Positions 1 to 9,036 of a stretch of 64,000 nucleotides of DNA are shown in pieces. The translations under genes and the position numbers were made by a program. Every line of letters starts with the position of its first letter. Positions within the stretch are counted from its first letter, which is position 1. Below the pieces are notes generated by a model, which had not been told where the DNA came from, did no database searches, and worked only from the letters and a program-made list of their open reading frames with translations. Source of the DNA: Nocardioides mangrovi (GTDB lineage Bacteria; Actinomycetota; Actinomycetes; Propionibacteriales; Nocardioidaceae); NCBI RefSeq assembly GCF_020073815.1, contig NZ_JAIQZJ010000001.1:1008429-1072428 (forward strand). The letters are read 5' to 3'.

Positions 1-1250
1 CAGGCGAGCATCGCGGTCGCCCACATCCCGGCGATCCGCCACTCGCGTCGCTCGAAGTGGATCGACCGCTCCCCCACGGCCCGCAGCGGGCGGCGGCGGA
101 CCGAGAGCATGGCGAGCGCGGCCAGGGTGGCGAAGAGCGGCATCACCGTCATCAGGTAACGGTCGTGGAAGCCGCCGCCGATCCGGATGAAGCCGATGAT
201 GTTGGCCCCGGTCAGGCCCGCGTTGACGACGAGCATCGTCCAGGACGGGTCGGGCCGCCAGCCGGGGCCGATCGCACCCGCCCGCACCCGGCGCACCACG
301 ACGTACGGCACGACCGTCAGGAAGACGACCAGCGGGATCCAGGCGGCGACCAGGGGCTCCCAGAGACCGGGCACGCCCCCGATCCCGGACAGGCTGGTGA
401 CGGGCACCCGCTGGAACTTCTCGATCAGCGCCTCCTGCCCGGTGAGGTCGCCGTACAGGTGCAGGTTGCGCAGGTAGAACCAGCCGGTCGCGAGGGCGGG
501 CACGCCGCCGGTGACGACCGCGGCGAGCAGCCCGCGGCGGGTGCGACCGAGGCAGAGCAGCAGGGTCAGGCAGCAGACGGCGACGACGAGCACGCCGGGC
601 GCGCGGGTGCCGGCGGCGAGCACACCGGCCGCCGCGGCGACCGCGATCCGGCGGTTCGTGATCGCGCCGGGGCCGCCCCGCAGCATCCGGATCGTCATCA
701 ACATCATCAGCAGGGCGGCGGCGCAGCCCCAGCCGTCGTTCATCAGGTATCCCGCGCGCAGCGCCAGCGTCGGTGTCACCGCGATCACCGTCGCCAGGGC
801 GACGACGGCGGGACGGCGCGGCACGAGGTCGCGCGCGATCAGCCCGACCAGCAGCACCCAGAGGCCGTAGCCGGCCGTGTTGGCCAGCCGCATCGAGATC
901 ACCGCGTGGGTGAGGTCGCCGCCGAAGATCCACCAGAGCGGGACGAGCATCGCGTGGTAGAGCGGCGGGTGGTTGGCGGTCCAGATGTCCATGTGCGCGC
1001 CGTCCCACCCGACCAGGCCGAACGAGCCGGGCGGGTAGTCGGCCCAGCTCCGGACGATCGGCGAGTCGATCGTCGGCAGGTGTCCGTGGGCGAGCGCGAC
1101 GACGTACCCGAGGTGGGGCGCCTCGTCGTTGCCCCAGCTGGGGATCTGGGTCGAGAGCGCGACGTTGGCGCCGATCAGGCAGATCAGCAGCGACATCAGC
1201 GCCGGGACGGCGAAGGGGTGTGCGCCGGCCCGGCGCCACAGATCTCTCAT
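1..1250 (-). CDS. Polytopic membrane glycosyltransferase-like protein (partial, C-terminus off the window)
   Basis: The reading frame begins with ATG at 1250 and runs leftward off the window edge, so about 416 N-terminal residues are seen. After a basic start it has one hydrophobic helix, then a periplasmic-type loop with a GNDEAPH stretch and WTANHPPLYH, followed by many hydrophobic segments. An acidic residue in the first loop plus an HPPLYY-like motif is the pattern of GT39/ArnT/PMT-type (GT-C) transferases that use polyprenyl-phosphate sugars; the family call is from memory. Its ATG shares one base with the stop of the upstream flippase-like gene (TGATG), so the two are probably translationally coupled. 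Substrate is unknown. Confidence 0.75.
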   Translation of the reverse strand, partial: MRDLWRRAGAHPFAVPALMSLLICLIGANVALSTQIPSWGNDEAPHLGYVVALAHGHLPTIDSPIVRSWADYPPGSFGLVGWDGAHMDIWTANHPPLYHAMLVPLWWIFGGDLTHAVISMRLANTAGYGLWVLLVGLIARDLVPRRPAVVALATVIAVTPTLALRAGYLMNDGWGCAAALLMMLMTIRMLRGGPGAITNRRIAVAAAAGVLAAGTRAPGVLVVAVCCLTLLLCLGRTRRGLLAAVVTGGVPALATGWFYLRNLHLYGDLTGQEALIEKFQRVPVTSLSGIGGVPGLWEPLVAAWIPLVVFLTVVPYVVVRRVRAGAIGPGWRPDPSWTMLVVNAGLTGANIIGFIRIGGGFHDRYLMTVMPLFATLAALAMLSVRRRPLRAVGERSIHFERREWRIAGMWATAMLA

Positions 1251-2137
1251 CAGAGGTCGGTCCTCCTGTCGGCCGGGCGGAGCCCGGGGCTGGGGCGGAC
1301 GCCGGTACGCCGGGCGCGGAGTGCGGCGAGCCCGGCGATCGCGAAGTCGGCGGCCGCGTGCACGACCCGGGCGAGCAGCGCGGTCGCGATCGCCGCGTCC
1401 AGGCCGACGACCGGCTCGAGCAGCGCGATCAGCACCCCCTCCCGGGCGCCCAGGCCTGCCGGGGCGATGACGAGCAGCACGCCGGCGACATGGCTGAGCG
1501 CGAAGGCCGCGATGATCGCGGGGAGGTCGTCGAGCCCGGCCCGGGCCGGGCCGAGCAGCGCGAGCACGCCGACGCCGTAGGCGAGCCAGACGCCGGCCAT
1601 CAGGACCATCGCGGGGCCGACGTCGCGGCGGACGACGGGGAGCGCCAGCACGACGGCGCCGGCCACGAGACCGAGCGCCCAGAGCCAGCGGGGGCCGCCG
1701 GCGTCGAGCACGCCGGTCACGACCGCCGCGGTGCCGACGACGGCGCCGGTGGCCGTGTGCACGAGCAGGAAGAGGCCGGACGCGGTGACGCTGCGCCGGG
1801 CCGGCACGTCGTGACGTCGGCCGAGCTGGGCCTGCGCCGCGAAGCTCCAGACCGACCCGGGGACGTACTTGCCGAGCTGGCCGACGAAGAAGATCGCCGA
1901 CGCCGCGCGCTCGGGCACCGGCGAGCCGAGCCGGGCGAGGATCCGGCGCCAGAGGATCGCGGTGAGCGCGAGGCCGAGGAGGGTCACGAGCAGGGCGGCG
2001 GCCAGTCCGAGCGCGCTGGTGTCGGCGAGCGCGTCGGCGATCTCGTCGCCACGACCGCGGAACCCCAGCCAAGCGCAGCCGAGGGTCAGCAGGACGAAGA
2101 GGATCCGCGCCAGGTCCAGCGCACGGGCACGGGTCAC
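1250..2137 (-). CDS. Flippase-like membrane protein (LPG-synthase TM / UPF0104 type)
   Basis: A 295-residue protein with about eight hydrophobic segments. The motif GQLGKYVPGSVWSF near residue 85 and APAGLGAREGVL near residue 230 are the two hallmarks of the lysylphosphatidylglycerol synthase transmembrane (flippase-like) family. The soluble transferase domain of true MprF is absent, so it is more likely a lipid or lipid-linked sugar flippase or an accessory to the neighbouring glycosyltransferases. The GTG start at 2137 overlaps the stop of the upstream methyltransferase (GTGA). An upstream in-frame extension runs through the upstream gene in another frame and was not used. Confidence 0.85.
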   Translation of the reverse strand: MTRARALDLARILFVLLTLGCAWLGFRGRGDEIADALADTSALGLAAALLVTLLGLALTAILWRRILARLGSPVPERAASAIFFVGQLGKYVPGSVWSFAAQAQLGRRHDVPARRSVTASGLFLLVHTATGAVVGTAAVVTGVLDAGGPRWLWALGLVAGAVVLALPVVRRDVGPAMVLMAGVWLAYGVGVLALLGPARAGLDDLPAIIAAFALSHVAGVLLVIAPAGLGAREGVLIALLEPVVGLDAAIATALLARVVHAAADFAIAGLAALRARRTGVRPSPGLRPADRRTDL

Positions 2138-2838
2138 GCCGGTCCCGCGAGCCGGAGGAGCGCCGTACGCGTCGGGTAGGGCAGCGCCGGGGTGAGGCCG
2201 CGCGTCGTGATCACGTCGAGCCGGCCGCCGAGGGCACCGATGGCGTCGCGGTAGCGCTGCCGGTCGACGTTGTCGAAGACGATGAGCCCGTCGGGGGCCA
2301 GCCGGCCGACCGCGCGCTCCAGGCACGCCTCGCGCGCCCGGCCGTCGATGACGACGACGTCGAAGAGGCCATGGGTCTCGTCGATCGCGGCGACGTACGT
2401 CGAGAAGTCGAGCCCGGCGTGACCGGGCTTGGCCGACCCGATGGCCGGCGCCGGGGTGGCGGTCGGCGGGACCAGCGTCAGGTCGACATTGGCCGGCAGC
2501 CGGGGTCGCAGCGCCTCCGCCCAGCCCGCGTCGTGCTCGACGGAGTGCACGGACCCGGACCGGGAGGCGAGCCACAGCGTGGAGGCGCCGGAGCCCCACT
2601 CGAAGACGCGGGCGCCCGGCCGGCCGGCCAGGAAGTCGGCGACGTGGTCGATCGAGTCGAAGGTCCACCACGGCACGTCGAGCCGGGCCAGCTCGTCGAT
2701 GTCGTAGATGGCGAAGAGCGAGACCGCCCAGGTCGCGACGCGGGAGCGGGGCGCGCGGCGCTCGAGCCGGGCGAGGACGCCGAGGCTGCGCAGCAGGCCG
2801 CCGAGACCCCGGAGGACGCAGGTGTAGGCGCGCTTCAC
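2134..2838 (-). CDS. Class I SAM-dependent methyltransferase-like protein
   Basis: A 234-residue protein with a Rossmann-type core. FEWGSGASTLWLA near residue 80 is motif I (SAM binding), HSVEHDAGWAEAL follows as the acidic second strand, and VVIDGRAREACL near residue 160 then LIVFDNVDRQRYRDA are the later strands. The pattern is that of small-molecule or sugar methyltransferases of the FkbM/class I group. An N-terminal stretch of 60 residues precedes the domain. The GTG at 2838 overlaps the stop of the GT2 gene (GTGA). It sits in a four-gene leftward operon for polysaccharide or glycolipid assembly. Acceptor unknown. Confidence 0.75.
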   Translation of the reverse strand: MKRAYTCVLRGLGGLLRSLGVLARLERRAPRSRVATWAVSLFAIYDIDELARLDVPWWTFDSIDHVADFLAGRPGARVFEWGSGASTLWLASRSGSVHSVEHDAGWAEALRPRLPANVDLTLVPPTATPAPAIGSAKPGHAGLDFSTYVAAIDETHGLFDVVVIDGRAREACLERAVGRLAPDGLIVFDNVDRQRYRDAIGALGGRLDVITTRGLTPALPYPTRTALLRLAGPA

Positions 2839-3854
2839 AGCGGCACCCGCCTCGGCGTCACCGGCCGCACGGTCGTCTCCGTCGGCAGCTCGGCCGCGGT
2901 CGCGCCGAACCGCGCGCGTTTGGTGTGCTCGAGGTTGGTCTCGATCAGCGAGCGGTTGGTGCGGATCAGGTCGGAGATGATCCCGAGCATCACGCACAGC
3001 GACGACATCAGGACGAGTGCGGCGCCGACCAGCAGCGACTGGAGGTGGCCGCCGCCCTCGGAAGACGCCTCGAGCCACGCGTAGCGGGCGAACGGCACCA
3101 GGCCCAGGGCGCCGAAGAGCACCGCGGCCCAGCCGAAGACCAGGTAGGGCCGGTACATGATGTAGGCCCGGACGATCGCGGCGGCCGAGCGGAAGACGTG
3201 CTGGCGCTGGGAGCGGAAGAGCCGCGACTCGCGGGTCTTCGGGTTGGTGACGACGGGGATGCTCGCGATCGCCATCCGCTTGTAGCCCGCCTGGATGATC
3301 GTCTCCATGCAGTAGGAGAAGCGGGTCACGGTGTTGAGCCGCATCAGGCTCTCGCGCGAGTAGGCCCGGAAGCCGCTGGCCGCGTCGGGCAGCTCGGTGC
3401 CGGCGGCCCGGTTGACCACGGCGCTGCCGAGGCGCTGCAGCCGCTTCTTGTTCGGCGAGAAGTGGTCGATCAGCTGCACCTGGCGGTCGGCGATGACGAT
3501 GTCGGCCTCGCCGCGCAGGATCGGCTGGACCAGGTCCGCGATCCGCTGCTGGGGGTACTGGTTGTCGCCGTCGGTGTTGACGACGATGTCGGCCCCGACG
3601 GTGAGCGCGTGGTCGACCCCGTCGGTGAACGACCGGCCCAGCCCCTGGTTGCGGCGGTGCCGGATGACGTGGTGGACGCCGTACGCCTCCGCGACCTCGA
3701 CGGTGCGGTCCGAGGACCCGTCGTCGATGACGAGGACCTCGATCTCGTCGATGCCGTCGATCCGGTCGGGGATCGAGCCGAGGACGTGCGGAAGCGTCGC
3801 CTCCTCGTTCAGGCACGGCACCTGGACGACCAGCTTCACTCCGGTCTCGCTCAC
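2835..3854 (-). CDS. Family 2 glycosyltransferase with C-terminal membrane helices
   Basis: A 339-residue GT-A protein. VQVPCLNEEATLPHVL opens the domain, VIDDGSSDRT is the nucleotide-binding acidic motif, and NTDGDNQYP near residue 95 supplies the metal-binding DxD-like residues. Two C-terminal hydrophobic segments (around residues 235-300) are typical of DPMS/DPG-synthase-like enzymes that load sugars onto polyprenyl phosphate, which would feed the GT39-like protein downstream. GTG at 3854 is chosen because the match to GT2 begins only a few residues later; a GTG four codons upstream (3866) is possible. First gene of the leftward operon. Confidence 0.85.
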   Translation of the reverse strand: MSETGVKLVVQVPCLNEEATLPHVLGSIPDRIDGIDEIEVLVIDDGSSDRTVEVAEAYGVHHVIRHRRNQGLGRSFTDGVDHALTVGADIVVNTDGDNQYPQQRIADLVQPILRGEADIVIADRQVQLIDHFSPNKKRLQRLGSAVVNRAAGTELPDAASGFRAYSRESLMRLNTVTRFSYCMETIIQAGYKRMAIASIPVVTNPKTRESRLFRSQRQHVFRSAAAIVRAYIMYRPYLVFGWAAVLFGALGLVPFARYAWLEASSEGGGHLQSLLVGAALVLMSSLCVMLGIISDLIRTNRSLIETNLEHTKRARFGATAAELPTETTVRPVTPRRVPL

Positions 3855-4024
3855 TCTCGGGGACACTCGGGCACACCGTGGACACGCGATAGACGGTTGT
3901 CGAGCAGGATGTTGCGCACCGGGGACGGGATGCCCACGCGGGCCGGGCGTGTCGGTGTACGGCGGGTGAAGAGCCGACGAACCCACGCGTGAGCCCTGCC
4001 ACCGCCGGTCGGGCGGCGTCCAGA

Positions 4025-5374
4025 ATGTCGCCCGTGGTCCGACGCTGGTGGGTGCCGCTGGCGCTGTACGCCGGCGTCGCGCTCGTCTACCTGCTGACGA
4101 TCAGTCCGGACCCGAGCCCGGACGTCTTCACCGCCGACTTCGCGGCCCGCCACATCGCCCTGACCGGCGACCCGGTGCCGCACATCCCCGACTTCCCCCG
4201 GCTCGACGACAACCCGATCCGGGAGACCTGGATCGTCGAGACGGCCGACGGGCGCGAGGCGGTCGGGCGGGCGCCCGGGGTGATCGCGGCCGTGGTGCCG
4301 GCGTACTGGCTGCTGCGGCCGGGCACCGTCTCCGCGGTCCCCGGCGGCATCACCGCTGCGCTGGTCACCGCGGGCACGGTGACGCTGCTCTTCTCGCTGC
4401 TGCGCCGCCACCTCGGCGACCGGCGGGCGCTGCTCGCCGCGCTGCTCTTCGGGCTGACCACGCCGATGTGGAGCGTGGCCGCCAACGGCGTGTGGCCGCA
4501 CACGCTGACCAGCTTCGGGATCATCGGCTCGGCATGGGCGGCGGACCGCGGGCGGTGGTGGCTGGTGGGACTCTTCGGCGGCGTCATCCTCTGGGGACGG
4601 CTGCACGCGTCGGTGATCGTGGCGGTCCTCGGCGTCGGGGTGGCGTGCGTGCGGCGCCGGCCGTCCATCGCGCTGCGGGTGGGGGCCGTGAGCGCCGGGA
4701 TGCTCGCGCTGATGATGGTGTGGACGCACTGGATGTACGGCCGCTGGGACCCGAGCTCGGGCTACCGCGCCGGCGACTTCACCGGGAACGCCGCCGGCAA
4801 CGCGGTCAACGTCGTCAACTTCCTCGGCTTCTTCGTCTCCCCCGACCGCGGCCTGCTCGTCTGGACGCCGCTCGTCGCGCTGCTCACCCCCGCTCTCGTG
4901 CGCGCCTGGCGCGACCTCCCCGACTGGAGCCGCTCGCTGCTCGTCGGCGGCCTCGTCTACCTGGCGATCCAGGGACTGCTGGTGCGGTTCAGCGGCGGCG
5001 ACCAGTTCTACGGCTACCGCACCAGCCTCGAGCTGCTCGCCTGCGCGACCCCGGCCCTGGCCCTGTCGGCCGACCGGATGGGGCCGCTGGCTCGCCGCCT
5101 CTTCACGCCGTTGGCCGTGCTCCAGCTGGTGATGATCGTCCCCGGCGCGGTGCTCGACGACTTCTACGTCGACGCCGCCGACGTCTGGCGCCACCAGGCC
5201 TTCGTCAACGGCGTCCTCGACCGGCCCCTCGTGATGGCGCTCTTCGTCGCCGGCTCACTCGTGGCGGCCCGGGTCGTCGCTATGTGGATGACCGACAACA
5301 AACCTCGCAGCACGTCACCTCTCGGCGACCACGACCGCCGACCCGGTCGCGCCGATGCTCGCGATGCCCGGTGA
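4025..5374 (+). CDS. Polytopic membrane protein, possible glycosyltransferase
   Basis: About 449 residues with ten or more hydrophobic segments starting immediately after ATG 4025 (an in-frame ATG at 3989 would only add a hydrophilic leader). An early luminal loop contains DPSPDVFTADFAARH and a later loop GGDQFYGYRTSLELL, which resemble the acidic and C-terminal loops of actinobacterial GT-C-like proteins, but no diagnostic motif is certain. It is divergent from the GT2 operon across a 170-base promoter region. The last 60 bases overlap the 3' end of the convergent tadG-like gene; the final 25 residues are hydrophilic and may be dispensable. Confidence 0.65.
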   Translation: MSPVVRRWWVPLALYAGVALVYLLTISPDPSPDVFTADFAARHIALTGDPVPHIPDFPRLDDNPIRETWIVETADGREAVGRAPGVIAAVVPAYWLLRPGTVSAVPGGITAALVTAGTVTLLFSLLRRHLGDRRALLAALLFGLTTPMWSVAANGVWPHTLTSFGIIGSAWAADRGRWWLVGLFGGVILWGRLHASVIVAVLGVGVACVRRRPSIALRVGAVSAGMLALMMVWTHWMYGRWDPSSGYRAGDFTGNAAGNAVNVVNFLGFFVSPDRGLLVWTPLVALLTPALVRAWRDLPDWSRSLLVGGLVYLAIQGLLVRFSGGDQFYGYRTSLELLACATPALALSADRMGPLARRLFTPLAVLQLVMIVPGAVLDDFYVDAADVWRHQAFVNGVLDRPLVMALFVAGSLVAARVVAMWMTDNKPRSTSPLGDHDRRPGRADARDAR

Positions 5375-5761
5375 GCCCGGGACGGTGAGCGGGAGGTCGA
5401 GCGGGGCGCTGACGCGGACCTCGACGCTGGAGGTCGCGGGGTGGACGGCGACCTCGAAGGTGAGACCCGGGTAGGCGGCGTACGCGCCCGAGGCGGCGAG
5501 GTAGTCGTGCACGGCGCTGCGCACGGCGTCGGCGGTGACGTCGAGGCGACCGGTCGGGACGCCACCGGTGTAGACCTCGCGGCCGCTCGCGCCGAGGTCG
5601 GCGCCGCGCAGGGCGGCGCCGTCGGCGACGGTGTCGAGGCCCTGTCGCTGGAGGTAGGCCGCGGACGCGTCGACGACCATCGCGACCGCCATCGCCAGCA
5701 CGAAGACGAAGCCGATGATCATCAGCGTCGCCTGGCCGTCCTCACCCCTGGGGCGCCGCAC
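5315..5761 (-). CDS. TadG/TadE-like pilus-associated protein
   Basis: 148 residues. The start (GTG at 5761) is followed by RGEDGQATLMIIGFVFVLAMAVAMVVDA, the one-helix N-terminus of the putative Flp pilus-assembly TadE/G-like family, with the G at the processing-like position and an A/D-rich strand after the helix. The rest is a periplasmic domain. Last gene of the leftward tad operon; it overlaps the preceding tadE-like gene by 20 bases and the convergent membrane gene by 60 bases. Likely a minor pseudopilin or secretion adapter. Confidence 0.7.
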   Translation of the reverse strand: MRRPRGEDGQATLMIIGFVFVLAMAVAMVVDASAAYLQRQGLDTVADGAALRGADLGASGREVYTGGVPTGRLDVTADAVRSAVHDYLAASGAYAAYPGLTFEVAVHPATSSVEVRVSAPLDLPLTVPGSPGIASIGATGSAVVVAER

Positions 5762-6215
5762 TGCTCACCTCCTGGAACTGACCGATCGGCACCGTGTGGG
5801 TCGCGTCCAGCGCGAAGCTCGGCGCTCCTCCACCGAGCACGTCGGGCAGCAGCGGCAGGTCGACGCGGGAGGCGACCACGACCGTGATCACCGAGGTGCC
5901 GCTGTGGCAGTCGTGCGGGTACGGCGTGCAGGTGACCGTCACGCGGACCGGCGCGTCGTCCGGGAGCCCCTGGTCGCTGAGCGCCTGCCGCGCCGCGGCC
6001 TCGGCGCGAGCCTGGCCCTCGGCGTCGGTCGGGGCGAGCGCGTAGGCGCGGCCGGCGGCGCGAGCGGCGCCGGAGACCCCGAAGGCGCCGCGCTGCACCT
6101 GGAAGACCGAGACGACGATCCAGACGATCGGGATCAGCAGCAGGATGCCGAGCCAGACCAGCTCGACCAGCGCGCTGCCCTCCTCGCCGCGGGTACGGCG
6201 ACGCGGCCGTCTCAC
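5742..6215 (-). CDS. TadE-like pilus assembly protein
   Basis: 157 residues, GTG start at 6215 overlapping the upstream stop (GTGA). A basic leader and RGEEGSALVELVWLG precede a single membrane helix, matching the TadE prepilin-like signature (GSALVE in place of GxxxVE). The external domain has two cysteines in a CTPYPHDC arrangement and could form a disulfide. Known TadE/TadF proteins are pseudopilins processed by a prepilin peptidase; no such peptidase is visible in this window. Confidence 0.8.
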   Translation of the reverse strand: MRRPRRRTRGEEGSALVELVWLGILLLIPIVWIVVSVFQVQRGAFGVSGAARAAGRAYALAPTDAEGQARAEAAARQALSDQGLPDDAPVRVTVTCTPYPHDCHSGTSVITVVVASRVDLPLLPDVLGGGAPSFALDATHTVPIGQFQEVSSAAPQG

Positions 6216-6604
6216 GGGCGTTGCTCCTCGACGGCGTGGCCGGTCACGGTCAGCTCGATGCCGGGGCCGCCGATGCCGAGCGCGGGCACGACCGCGTGCA
6301 CGGTGACCTCGACGCCGGGCTGTCCGTCGACCACCGCCTCGTGGGCGTCGACGTCCTGGGCGAACCGCCCGGAGATCGCGCCGTCGATCTGGCTGCGGGT
6401 GCGGGCGGCGCCGTCGGCCGGCCCGCGGTCGAGGGTCGCGGCGTACCGGGCACCCTCGGAGGCGGCCGACGCGAGGGTGTTGCGGACCAGCATCACCAGC
6501 GCGACCTGGAGGACGCCGAGGAAGACCGGCACGAGCACGACGAGCACCAGCACGAAGTCCACGACTGCGGACCCGCGCTGGCCGCGCCGGCGCCGGAGGA
6601 GCAC
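6212..6604 (-). CDS. TadE-like pilus assembly protein
   Basis: 130 residues. RGQRGSAVVDFVLVLVVLVPVFLGVLQ is the TadE-type prepilin N-terminus (GSAVVDF, with Asp replacing the usual Glu). The region NTLASAASEGARYAAT immediately after the helix is a common feature of actinobacterial TadE proteins. GTG start at 6604; the stop is overlapped by the next gene's GTG. It follows the small pilin-like gene by 6 bases. Confidence 0.85.
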   Translation of the reverse strand: MLLRRRRGQRGSAVVDFVLVLVVLVPVFLGVLQVALVMLVRNTLASAASEGARYAATLDRGPADGAARTRSQIDGAISGRFAQDVDAHEAVVDGQPGVEVTVHAVVPALGIGGPGIELTVTGHAVEEQRP

Positions 6605-6610
6605 GGGTGG

Positions 6611-6790
6611 CTACTTCACGCTGTCGAGCGCCGACGCCAGCATCGACTGCAGCTGGGGCGCCGCGACCGCGGTGATCGCGACGACCAGGCCGGCGGTCAT
6701 CACGGTGATCATCACCCAGCCGGGCACGTCGCCGCGCTCGTCGCGCTCGCGGGTCAGGGACAGGTGGAAGCGGATCAGCAGGTGTCGCAT
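6611..6790 (-). CDS. Small Flp-pilin-like / DUF4244-like membrane protein
   Basis: 59 residues. ATG at 6790 is preferred over ATG 6802 because GGAGGAG lies just before it. A basic N-terminus ends in ERGDVPG, then a 22-residue hydrophobic helix (WVMITVMTAGLVVAITAVAA) and a short tail. Position between tadC and tadE, size and the G-before-helix pattern suggest it is the major Flp-type pilin of this system. It lacks the Glu at +5 found in classical pilins, so the assignment rests mostly on context. Confidence 0.65.
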   Translation of the reverse strand: MRHLLIRFHLSLTRERDERGDVPGWVMITVMTAGLVVAITAVAAPQLQSMLASALDSVK

Positions 6791-6815
6791 CGTCTCCTCC
6801 AAGAGGTGAGTGGGG

Positions 6816-7754
6816 TCAGGGGGTGGTCAGGTGCAGGCCCACAACGCCGGGCCAGAAGGCGAAGAGAACCGTCACGGGCAGGACGAGGAAGACGACGGGC
6901 ACCATCATCAGGACCTCGCGGCGGGCGGCGGACTCGATGAGCTCGCGGCGTCCGGCCTCGCGGACGTCGGCGGCCTGCGCGTGCAGCACGTCGGCGAGCG
7001 GCGTGCCGCGCTCGACCGCGACGGCGATGCCCTGAGCGAAGCGGGCGACCAGCGGCAGGCCGCTGGCGGCCGCGAGCCGGTCGAAGGCGGCGCCGACCGG
7101 CTCGCCGGTGCGGATGTCGGCGAGCACCCGGCCCAGGTCGGCCGACAGCGCGCCGCCGCTGCGCTGCACGACGCGGTCGAGCGCCGCCACCGGGCTCTCG
7201 CCGGCCGCGACCGCCAGGGCGAGCAGCTCGGCGACGGTCGGGAACTCGGCCAGCACCTGGCGCTCGCGGCGGCGTACCTGGTGGGTGAGGTGGGTGTCGC
7301 GGGCGAGCACCCCGGTCACGAACGCGATCCCGCACAGCACGGTCCACACGAGCAGCGACCCGGGGTGGGTGAGCAGCCGCAGGACGCCGACGGCCGCGGT
7401 CGCGGCGAAGCAGCCGACGCCCCACAGCACCTGCTCGATCCGGAACTCGTGCACGGTCTTGTCGAGGTCGGCGCGCGCCAGCCGGCGGCGTACGGAGCTC
7501 GCGCCGCCGAGGATCCGCTCGACCGTGTCGGCCGCCGCCCGCAGAGGTGGGCCGAAGACGCCCGCCGTCGCGGACGTCGGCGGTGAGGGGACCCGCAGGC
7601 CAGGGGTGCGGCCGACCTGCGGGAGGTCGCGGACGTAGGGCAGCACCCGCAGCGCGAGCTGGGGACGGCGGATCGCGCGGACCCGGGCCGCGACCACCAG
7701 CAGCCCGGCGGCCGCGCAGCCGCCGAGCAGGGCGCCCCACATCGCCGGCGTCAT
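6816..7754 (-). CDS. tadC: Tad secretion inner-membrane protein TadC-like (GspF domain)
   Basis: 312 residues. A short N-terminal helix, a linker, then two membrane segments around residues 115-160, a GspF/TadC cytoplasmic domain containing REREVLAEFPT-like helices (RRERQVLAEFPTVAELLAL) and EPVGAAFDRLA, and a C-terminal hydrophobic hairpin. TadB and TadC together form the platform on which the CpaF ATPase acts. ATG 7754 overlaps the stop of tadB (ATGA). The upstream extension of the frame overlaps tadB and is not used. Confidence 0.85.
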   Translation of the reverse strand: MTPAMWGALLGGCAAAGLLVVAARVRAIRRPQLALRVLPYVRDLPQVGRTPGLRVPSPPTSATAGVFGPPLRAAADTVERILGGASSVRRRLARADLDKTVHEFRIEQVLWGVGCFAATAAVGVLRLLTHPGSLLVWTVLCGIAFVTGVLARDTHLTHQVRRRERQVLAEFPTVAELLALAVAAGESPVAALDRVVQRSGGALSADLGRVLADIRTGEPVGAAFDRLAAASGLPLVARFAQGIAVAVERGTPLADVLHAQAADVREAGRRELIESAARREVLMMVPVVFLVLPVTVLFAFWPGVVGLHLTTP

Positions 7755-8605
7755 GCCAGGATCCGATGCTCGGTGGGCAGCCGGCCGATCCGCATCATCA
7801 GCCGGTAGGCGACGACGCAGAGCACCGCGCCGACGACGAGGACGACCACGCCGGCACCGGAGGCGTAGCGGTGGATCACGCCGGACTGGAAGGACATGAG
7901 CAGCAGCACCAGCCAGGGCGAGGCGACCGCGAGCCGCGCGCCGTTGACGGTCCACGCCTGGCGCGCCTCCATCTCCGAGCGGGTGCGGAGGTCCTCGCGC
8001 AGGTACGACGAGAGGTTGCGCAGCAGGCGACCGAGGTCACCGCCACCGACCTCGCGCGCGACCCGCAAGCCCTCGACGACGCGGTCCCCGACGGGGTCGG
8101 CGAGCCGGTCCTTGAGGCGGTCGAGGGAGTCGCCGAAGCGGCCGGTCACCTGGTAGTCGAGGGCGAACTGGTCGAAGGCCGGCCGCAGCGGCGCCGGACC
8201 GCGCACGGCCAGCCCCGCGAGCGCCTCGGGCAGCGACAGCCCGGCGCGGACGGCGGAGGTCAGGTTGTCGACGGCCTCGGGCCAGACCTCGGCCAGCTCA
8301 CGCTGGCGCCGACGCGCACGCCCCGAGACCATCGAGACCGGCAGCGAGCCTCCGATCAGCCCGAACGCGACCGCGACCGGCGGGGTGCCGGACACCACCT
8401 GGACGACGGCGGCCGCGCAGACGCCGACGACCAGGCAGAGCAGGACGAAGCCTGTCACCGACACCTCGCCCAGCCCGGCCCGGGCGAGCAGGTCGGCGAG
8501 CCGGCCGGAGCGACGCTCGTCCATCCGTGGACGCCGGGGCAGGAAGAACGCGCTCCACACCAGCAGCAGGCCGATGCCCACCCCGAGGCCGACGAGCGCA
8601 CCCAT
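7751..8605 (-). CDS. tadB: Tad secretion inner-membrane protein TadB-like (GspF domain)
   Basis: 284 residues. An N-terminal helix, two further membrane segments near residues 50-90, the GspF domain with ELAEVWPEAVDNLTSAVRAGLSLPEAL-type helices and DPVGDRVVEGLRVAREVGGGDLGRLL, and two C-terminal helices. ATG 8605 shares one base with the stop of the cpaF 3' fragment (TGATG), so it was translationally coupled to the intact ATPase gene. With the island in place its promoter and coupling are cut off from the operon start at 24,744. Confidence 0.88.
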   Translation of the reverse strand: MGALVGLGVGIGLLLVWSAFFLPRRPRMDERRSGRLADLLARAGLGEVSVTGFVLLCLVVGVCAAAVVQVVSGTPPVAVAFGLIGGSLPVSMVSGRARRRQRELAEVWPEAVDNLTSAVRAGLSLPEALAGLAVRGPAPLRPAFDQFALDYQVTGRFGDSLDRLKDRLADPVGDRVVEGLRVAREVGGGDLGRLLRNLSSYLREDLRTRSEMEARQAWTVNGARLAVASPWLVLLLMSFQSGVIHRYASGAGVVVLVVGAVLCVVAYRLMMRIGRLPTEHRILA

Positions 8606-9036
8606 CAGGCGCCGCCGGCCACGATCCGGTGCACGTCGATGCCGAGCCGGGCGAAGCGCTCGGGCCGGGCCGGCATCCCGCCGACCCAGCGCAGCTCGGG
8701 GCCTCGCCGCTCGAAGACGGACTCGATCTCGATGACGTCGTCCTCGGTGCGACCGGGGACGGAGACGATCTCGTCGACCCGGCGTACGCCGTGCTCGTCG
8801 ATGCCGAGGTGGACCACGAGGTCGACCGAGGCGGCCACGGTGGGCACCACGAAGCGCGCCGAGATGTTCTCGCCCGCGAGCAGCGGCAGGGTGCACATCT
8901 TCACGAGGGCCTCACGGGCGCTGTTGGCGTGCAGCGTGCACATGCCGGGCAGCCCGGCGTTGAGGGCGAGCAGGAGGTCGAGACACTCCTCGGCGCGCAC
9001 CTCGCCGACGACGATGCGGCTGGGCCGCATGTTCAC
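8605..9036 (-). pseudogene. cpaF: cpaF/tadA ATPase, C-terminal fragment (split by the island)
   Basis: The frame reads MRPSRIVVGEVRAEECLDLL and continues to the true C-terminus. GEVR is the Asp/Glu-box region and CTLHANSAREAL the His-box of the secretion ATPase family. Native sequence begins at about 9030; the two codons before it come from the island. The missing N-terminal part, including Walker A, lies at 23,887-24,744 on the same strand. Placing the two pieces together gives about 420 residues, the normal length. As it stands this fragment cannot hydrolyse ATP. Confidence 0.93.
9028..9032. other. attL junction
   Basis: Chromosomal cpaF sequence ends with gggccgcat at 9022-9030 and island sequence begins gttcacacat. 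The bases CATGT (9028-9032) are shared with the right junction (23,887-23,891); alternatively only TG (9030-9031) is shared with 23,895-23,896. The second reading restores LR-MRPSRI, the usual CpaF sequence; the first gives LRTHMRPSRI with two extra residues. The serine recombinase ATG is 22 bases to the right. Confidence 0.7.
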